Shown here piece after piece: positions 59,850 through 64,000 of a DNA stretch of 64,000 nucleotides; positions within the stretch are counted from its first letter, which is position 1, and the number at the start of each line of letters is the position of its first letter. Below the pieces are notes generated by a model, which did not search any database, had not been told where the DNA came from, and saw only the letters and a list, made by a program, of their open reading frames with translations. Where the stretch lies: NCBI GenBank assembly GCA_041391665.1, contig JAWKNO010000001.1:310001-374000 (forward strand), given 5' to 3'. A program made the translations under genes and the position numbers. The stretch comes from Bacteroidia bacterium (GTDB taxonomy: Bacteria; Bacteroidota; Bacteroidia; J057).

Positions 59850-62800
59850 ATGCTTGCCCCATTATTAAAGTTTTACGTGCGATTTTTTATAGTTATTGGC
59901 ATGTTTTTCATTGCCGGAAGAATGGTTGCCCAGGTAAATAAAGACTCCCTCCGGGCCGCATGGTACAACGAAAGCCTGTCCGACAGCAGCCGGCTTCAGG
60001 CAATTATGGCACTCTCGGCAATGGGCTATCTGAGATACCAGCCCGACAGTGCATTCTATTATGGCGGAGAGTGGTTTGAATTTGCCAAAGAGAAAGACTT
60101 GACCCGGGAAATGGCTGTCGCACTTACCCTTCAGGCAACTGCAAAGCAAATGATGGGGCAATACCCGGAAGCCATTGAGTACTTTAGAAAAAGCCTGCCT
60201 TATTTTGAGGCAATTACGGTTGAAGTGAGGTATGCCATGGCGCTTGGGTCTATAGGCCTTTTGTATTGGGAGCTGGGCGATTTTGAGAATGCGTTGGCGT
60301 ATGATCAAAAGGCATTGGAAGTAAATGTCAGACTGGGCGATCGCAACGGAGAAGCCCGGGCGCTGAATAATATCGGACTTGTGTATGAAGATCAGGGGAA
60401 TTACCCCAATGCACTGGATTATTACTTCCGGAGCATTAAAATTTTTGAAGAACTGGAGGAACACGGGTATCTGGGAAACTGCCTGCATAATGTAGGCAAT
60501 ATTTATAATTCACTTGGCAATGATTCCTCCGCGATTGAATACCATACCCGAAGTCTGAAAGAACGTGAGATTGTGGATGACAAAGAAGGCATTGCCTATT
60601 CACTTGAGGCTATTGGCGTGATTTATTTCAACAAGAAAGACTATGTCCGCGCCATGGATTATGAGCAGCAAAGCCTGAAAATCAGAGAAGAAATCAATCA
60701 TGAAAAAGGAATTGCCATGTCCCTGAAGCAGATCGGCCAGATTCACGCTGCGGAAGGAAGGGAAAAGGAAGCACTGGAATTGTTTTCAGAAAGCATGAAA
60801 CTCTTCGAAAAAATAGGTAACAAAGAAGGTGTTGCACAGGCATTGAATCATATAGGGGAGCTGTATATTAAAAATAACAACTTCAGGCAGGCCGAAAAAT
60901 ATCTTCAGCAATCGCTTGAGATCAGCCGGGAAACAGGACTGATTCAGAGCATTAAAGATAATGGCGAAGCCCTATACGAAGTCTATAAAAAGCAGGGAAG
61001 GTATGCGGAGGCGCTGGCTATGTATGAACTGTTTGTGGATATGAGCGATAGTATCCGGAATGAAGACAATGTTCAGGCACTGTTCCAGCAGCAGATGAAG
61101 TATGACTACGACAAAAAAGCCCTTTCCGATAGCCTGAATTTTGTCCAGGAAAAAGCCAGCACCGAGATGGCTTACCGCAGTAAACTCAACCAACGCAACT
61201 ATTTACTTTTTGGCGGACTGGCACTGGCTGTATTTGGTTTCCTTTTATTTCGCTACCGGCAGCAACTTCGGGCCCGGCAAAGACTTGAGCAGATCGACCA
61301 GATGAAAGATCAGTTTCTGGCCAATACCTCGCACGAGTTGCGTACTCCCCTCAACGGGATTATCGGTATAACAGAAAGCATACTCGATCAGACCGAAGAC
61401 GAAGAATGGAAGTACAACCTGGAATTAGTCGTTACTTCCGGAAAAAGACTCGCTTCTCTGGTCAATGATCTGCTGGATTTTTCCAGAATCAGAAATGCTG
61501 ATATTATTCTGCAGCAGAAACCAGTGGATTTATATTCGTTGGTAACTGTGATTTGCCGTATATCCTCTTCTCTTTTACAGGAAAAGGAGGTTGAACTAAA
61601 AAACCAGGTATCACCAGAGCTAAGACCCGTTTTTGCCGATGAAAACCGCGTAACTCAGATCCTGCATAACCTGATCGGCAATGCCATTAAGTTTACCGAA
61701 AACGGCTATGTTACTGTAAATGCAACAGAAATAAACGGAATGATTCAGGTGTCGGTAATAGATACAGGTATTGGTATTGCAGGAGACAAACTTGAATCTG
61801 TGTTTGAAGCCTTTTCTCAGGCAGATGGATCAATCAGCCGCAGCTTTGGGGGTACAGGGCTGGGACTGAGTATTTCTAAAGCACTGGTGGAGCGTCATGG
61901 CGGGAAAATGTGGGTAGAGTCCCGGTTGGGAAAAGGTTCGACTTTTTATTTTACACTTCCTGTTTCCGACAATCAGGCATCAGTACAACCTGTCAGCAAC
62001 AGTTCGTCCAGTCTTACTCCTTTGATGCCGCAGGCAATTCCGCGATTAAGTAAGACTCCCGCCAAAATTCGGGAAGTTTCTTCGGCAGAGAAAATTCGCA
62101 TACTGATTGTAGATGATGAGCCTATCAATCATCAGGTGATAAAAAACCATTTGCGTGACAACCATTATGAGGTGATTTCTGCGATGAATGGGCCGGAGGC
62201 GATGGAAATTTTGGAAAAAGATGTACAGTTTGATCTTGTGTTGCTGGATGTTATGATGCCGCGTATGTCGGGCTATCAGGTGTGTGAGGCAATCAGGGCA
62301 AAACAATTACCCAGCGAACTGCCAGTCATCATGGTGACGGCCAAAAACCAGGTACAGGATCTTGTCGAAGGACTGAGCACAGGAGCGAATGATTATCTGG
62401 CGAAACCTTTCAGCAAGGATGAATTCCTTGCGCGACTCAATACCCATCTGGGGCTGCGCCAGATCAATCAGGCAACCAGCCGGTTTGTTCCTGTGGAATT
62501 TATCCGGACCTTGGGCAGAAATGCAATCACCGAAGTTCTTTTGGGCGACAACATTGCGAAAGAAGTGACCGTTTTCTTTTCAGACATTAGAGGATATACG
62601 ACTCTTGCAGAGCAGATGACACCAGATGAAAACTTCCAGTTTGTCAATGCCTACGCCCGGAGAATGGGACCTGTTATTCAGAAAAATCAGGGATTTGTAA
62701 ACCAATATCTGGGAGACGGAATCATGGCACTGTTTCAGCGAAGCCCATCGGATGCGGTAAGTGCTTCGGTTCAGATGCAGGTAGTGATCCGGGAGTACAA

Positions 62801-63332
62801 TATCCAGCGAATAAAACAGGGGAGGGCACCTATCAGTGTGGGAATGGGTATGCATACAGGGCCACTGGTTATGGGTATCATTGGCGATCATCAGCGCTCT
62901 AATACAGCAATTATCGCCGACACTGTAAATACGGCTGCGAGGCTGGAAGGCCTCACGAAGTACTTTAAGGCAAATATTATTCTCAGTGATATTGTCTTTA
63001 AGACCCTTTCGCAGAAAATGAAGTCCCACTGCCGGTATCTTGGCCAGGTTCAGCTTAAAGGCAAGGTGGAACCCGTGGGGATTTACGAATGCGTCGATGG
63101 AGAACCAGATCCAGTCAGAGACCGCAAACTCGAAACGCTACCGGTGTTTGAGGCAGGTATGAAAGCCTATCTTTCCGGAAATTTTGCAGAGGCAGCGACC
63201 AACTTCGATCAGGTTTTGGCAAAAAGTACTTCAGATTTGACCGCAGGGTATTTCCTCCAAAAGGCAAAAACATTTTTAATCGAAGGTGCCCCCGAAGGCT
63301 GGACTGGAGTAGAGACGATGGCGGAGAAGTAG
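59850..63332 (+). CDS. TPR-sensor hybrid histidine kinase fused to receiver and class III nucleotide cyclase
   Basis: The product has 1160 residues. Signal peptide, then about eight TPRs (about 30-400, such as ARALNNIGLVYEDQGNYPNA), a transmembrane segment (NYLLFGGLALAVFGFLLFRY), HisKA with His495 in SHELRTPLNG, HATPase (VIDTGIGIAGDKLESVFEAF), receiver with Asp800 in LLDVMMPRMSG, and a class III cyclase with Asp912 (FSDIRGYT) and Asp956 (YLGDGIMA). Gln952 replaces the usual Lys, as in the neighbouring paralogue. From the kinase to the C-terminus the two proteins match closely, but the sensors differ, so one output module was paired with two sensors. It may control local cAMP or cGMP. Confidence 0.93.
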   Translation: MLAPLLKFYVRFFIVIGMFFIAGRMVAQVNKDSLRAAWYNESLSDSSRLQAIMALSAMGYLRYQPDSAFYYGGEWFEFAKEKDLTREMAVALTLQATAKQMMGQYPEAIEYFRKSLPYFEAITVEVRYAMALGSIGLLYWELGDFENALAYDQKALEVNVRLGDRNGEARALNNIGLVYEDQGNYPNALDYYFRSIKIFEELEEHGYLGNCLHNVGNIYNSLGNDSSAIEYHTRSLKEREIVDDKEGIAYSLEAIGVIYFNKKDYVRAMDYEQQSLKIREEINHEKGIAMSLKQIGQIHAAEGREKEALELFSESMKLFEKIGNKEGVAQALNHIGELYIKNNNFRQAEKYLQQSLEISRETGLIQSIKDNGEALYEVYKKQGRYAEALAMYELFVDMSDSIRNEDNVQALFQQQMKYDYDKKALSDSLNFVQEKASTEMAYRSKLNQRNYLLFGGLALAVFGFLLFRYRQQLRARQRLEQIDQMKDQFLANTSHELRTPLNGIIGITESILDQTEDEEWKYNLELVVTSGKRLASLVNDLLDFSRIRNADIILQQKPVDLYSLVTVICRISSSLLQEKEVELKNQVSPELRPVFADENRVTQILHNLIGNAIKFTENGYVTVNATEINGMIQVSVIDTGIGIAGDKLESVFEAFSQADGSISRSFGGTGLGLSISKALVERHGGKMWVESRLGKGSTFYFTLPVSDNQASVQPVSNSSSSLTPLMPQAIPRLSKTPAKIREVSSAEKIRILIVDDEPINHQVIKNHLRDNHYEVISAMNGPEAMEILEKDVQFDLVLLDVMMPRMSGYQVCEAIRAKQLPSELPVIMVTAKNQVQDLVEGLSTGANDYLAKPFSKDEFLARLNTHLGLRQINQATSRFVPVEFIRTLGRNAITEVLLGDNIAKEVTVFFSDIRGYTTLAEQMTPDENFQFVNAYARRMGPVIQKNQGFVNQYLGDGIMALFQRSPSDAVSASVQMQVVIREYNIQRIKQGRAPISVGMGMHTGPLVMGIIGDHQRSNTAIIADTVNTAARLEGLTKYFKANIILSDIVFKTLSQKMKSHCRYLGQVQLKGKVEPVGIYECVDGEPDPVRDRKLETLPVFEAGMKAYLSGNFAEAATNFDQVLAKSTSDLTAGYFLQKAKTFLIEGAPEGWTGVETMAEK

Positions 63333-63517
63333 CAGGAAAATGAGGGTAATTATTGCCCCAAAAACCAGGAAAATCTGCGCATAAGAACCTCATTTCCCTA
63401 ATCAAATACCCTGCACGATGTATAATACAGAGATGTTCAGAAAACGAAGAGGTTTGTTTTCTGAAAGTGCAGGTAAAGTAAGCATGGTATTTTTATTGAA
63501 AATGTATTTTCAAGTCC

Positions 63518-64000
63518 TCAGTCAATTCCGAATATACTTTTCAAAATCATTCCGGCAATGTCATGGGTTTTTCTTTCTGAAAAAGTATGATGCAGCCATT
63601 CCGCCCGCGCATTGATCTCCAGTACACTGGCATGAAAATGCGGATCCTGGGTATAATCAGTGGTCATAATGTCCAGTCCAAAATAGGAGGTGCAGAGGTA
63701 GGCAGAGAGCGCATTCACCCAGTCGTTGTAAAATGTATGGATGTCATCGGTAACATCCGTAGCAATTCCCCCCTGAGCCATATTGGAGACAAATTTTAAT
63801 TGAATCTTTTGATTTTCTTTTGGCACAGCGGGCAGTGAAATTCCTTGCTGGGATAAAATTGTCTCTGTCGCAGAGTCTATGTCCAGTCTGTTCCCGGGGT
63901 TTTGCGTTCTCATGACCGCCCTGCGTTTCTCAATTAAAATTTCCAGACTGTCCTTCCCATTACCCAAAACAAAAGCAGGCTGGCGAACACAGGCCGCTGC
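63518..64000 (-). CDS. ATP-grasp (cyanophycin-synthetase-like) protein, C-terminal part, truncated by window edge
   Basis: The frame is open from base 64000 to the stop at 63518; about 160 residues are visible and the N-terminus lies outside the window. RQPAFVLGNGKDSLEILIEK, then QQGISLPAVPKENQKIQLKF, then NMAQGGIATDVTD, then LEINARAEWLHH are the late ATP-grasp motifs of cyanophycin synthetase and related amide ligases. The metal-binding E-x-N motif is present (LEINAR). The full domain set cannot be judged, so it may be a different ATP-grasp ligase. Confidence 0.8.
   Translation of the reverse strand, partial: AAACVRQPAFVLGNGKDSLEILIEKRRAVMRTQNPGNRLDIDSATETILSQQGISLPAVPKENQKIQLKFVSNMAQGGIATDVTDDIHTFYNDWVNALSAYLCTSYFGLDIMTTDYTQDPHFHASVLEINARAEWLHHTFSERKTHDIAGMILKSIFGID

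Noticed and set aside
63418..63615. 65-residue plus-strand frame near the window end
   Set aside because: It overlaps the ATP-grasp gene on the other strand and has no recognisable features. The 8-bp inverted repeat within it (63438-63463) lacks a T-run and was not called a terminator.
1..64000. tRNA or rRNA genes
   Set aside because: No cloverleaf-like or rRNA-like sequence was noticed on either strand by eye; a dedicated search was not possible.

Overview
The window looks like a chromosomal segment of a Bacteroidota bacterium. The evidence is a type IX secretion sortase (PorU), a peptidase with a type IX C-terminal sorting domain, gliding lipoprotein GldH, FecR/SusC/SusD genes, a TonB receptor with a DUF4249 lipoprotein, and several promoters matching the Bacteroidota -7 element TAnnTTTG. 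Large hybrid sensor proteins and a caspase protein suggest a complex environmental lineage of the Saprospiria/Cytophagia/Chitinophagia kind; the species cannot be fixed from the sequence.

Layout. 1-12.8 kb: 3'-truncated porU (minus), a YbjN/CesT-like protein, a secreted coiled-coil protein, pheS-pheT, then an overlapping trio of M14 carboxypeptidase, small anchored protein and Ig-like lipoprotein. 12.8-20.2 kb: the accessory region, with two repeat-filled gaps around a caspase-FGE fusion gene, followed by a 1395-residue helicase-nuclease resembling single-gene anti-phage proteins. 20.2-25 kb: ECF sigma factor (minus), holB, an unknown protein, the PSP1/RicT-like gene and gldH. 25-35.6 kb: FecR anti-sigma, SusC, SusD, a LamG surface lipoprotein and two GH144-type glucanase lipoproteins, together a probable beta-1,2-glucan utilisation locus. 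35.6-39.2 kb: rpsU, aldo/keto reductase, FucP-like transporter, CvfB-like RNA-binding protein. 39.2-44.3 kb: a visibly AT-richer island with a lipoprotein gene broken at a 12-C tract (possible phase variation), another lipoprotein, a TonB receptor and its DUF4249 partner. 44.3-51 kb: FAD-dependent lipoprotein, ParA with a small ribbon-helix-helix partner, and a large membrane protein with a degenerate CHAT domain and TPRs. 51-55 kb: response regulator/histidine kinase pair with four helically phased TTAAC boxes upstream and a possible small RNA, and a MoCo-sulfurase-like PLP enzyme. 55-63.3 kb: two divergent giant proteins that each join a sensor, histidine kinase, receiver and class III nucleotide cyclase. 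63.5-64 kb: the C-terminal end of a cyanophycin-synthetase-like ATP-grasp protein.

Most notable points: (i) the C-terminal FGE/C-type-lectin segment of the caspase gene has the residue and codon pattern of a diversity-generating-retroelement variable region, although no reverse transcriptase or template is in the window; (ii) this gene sits between copies of a ~100-bp hairpin-forming repeat and beside a DUF4011-helicase-Vsr-like gene, so the segment is a candidate defence or conflict island; (iii) a poly-C tract interrupts a lipoprotein gene; (iv) phased operator boxes lie between two divergent promoter-like elements upstream of the kinase gene; (v) two kinase-receiver-cyclase fusions share Gln in place of the usual substrate-specifying Lys.
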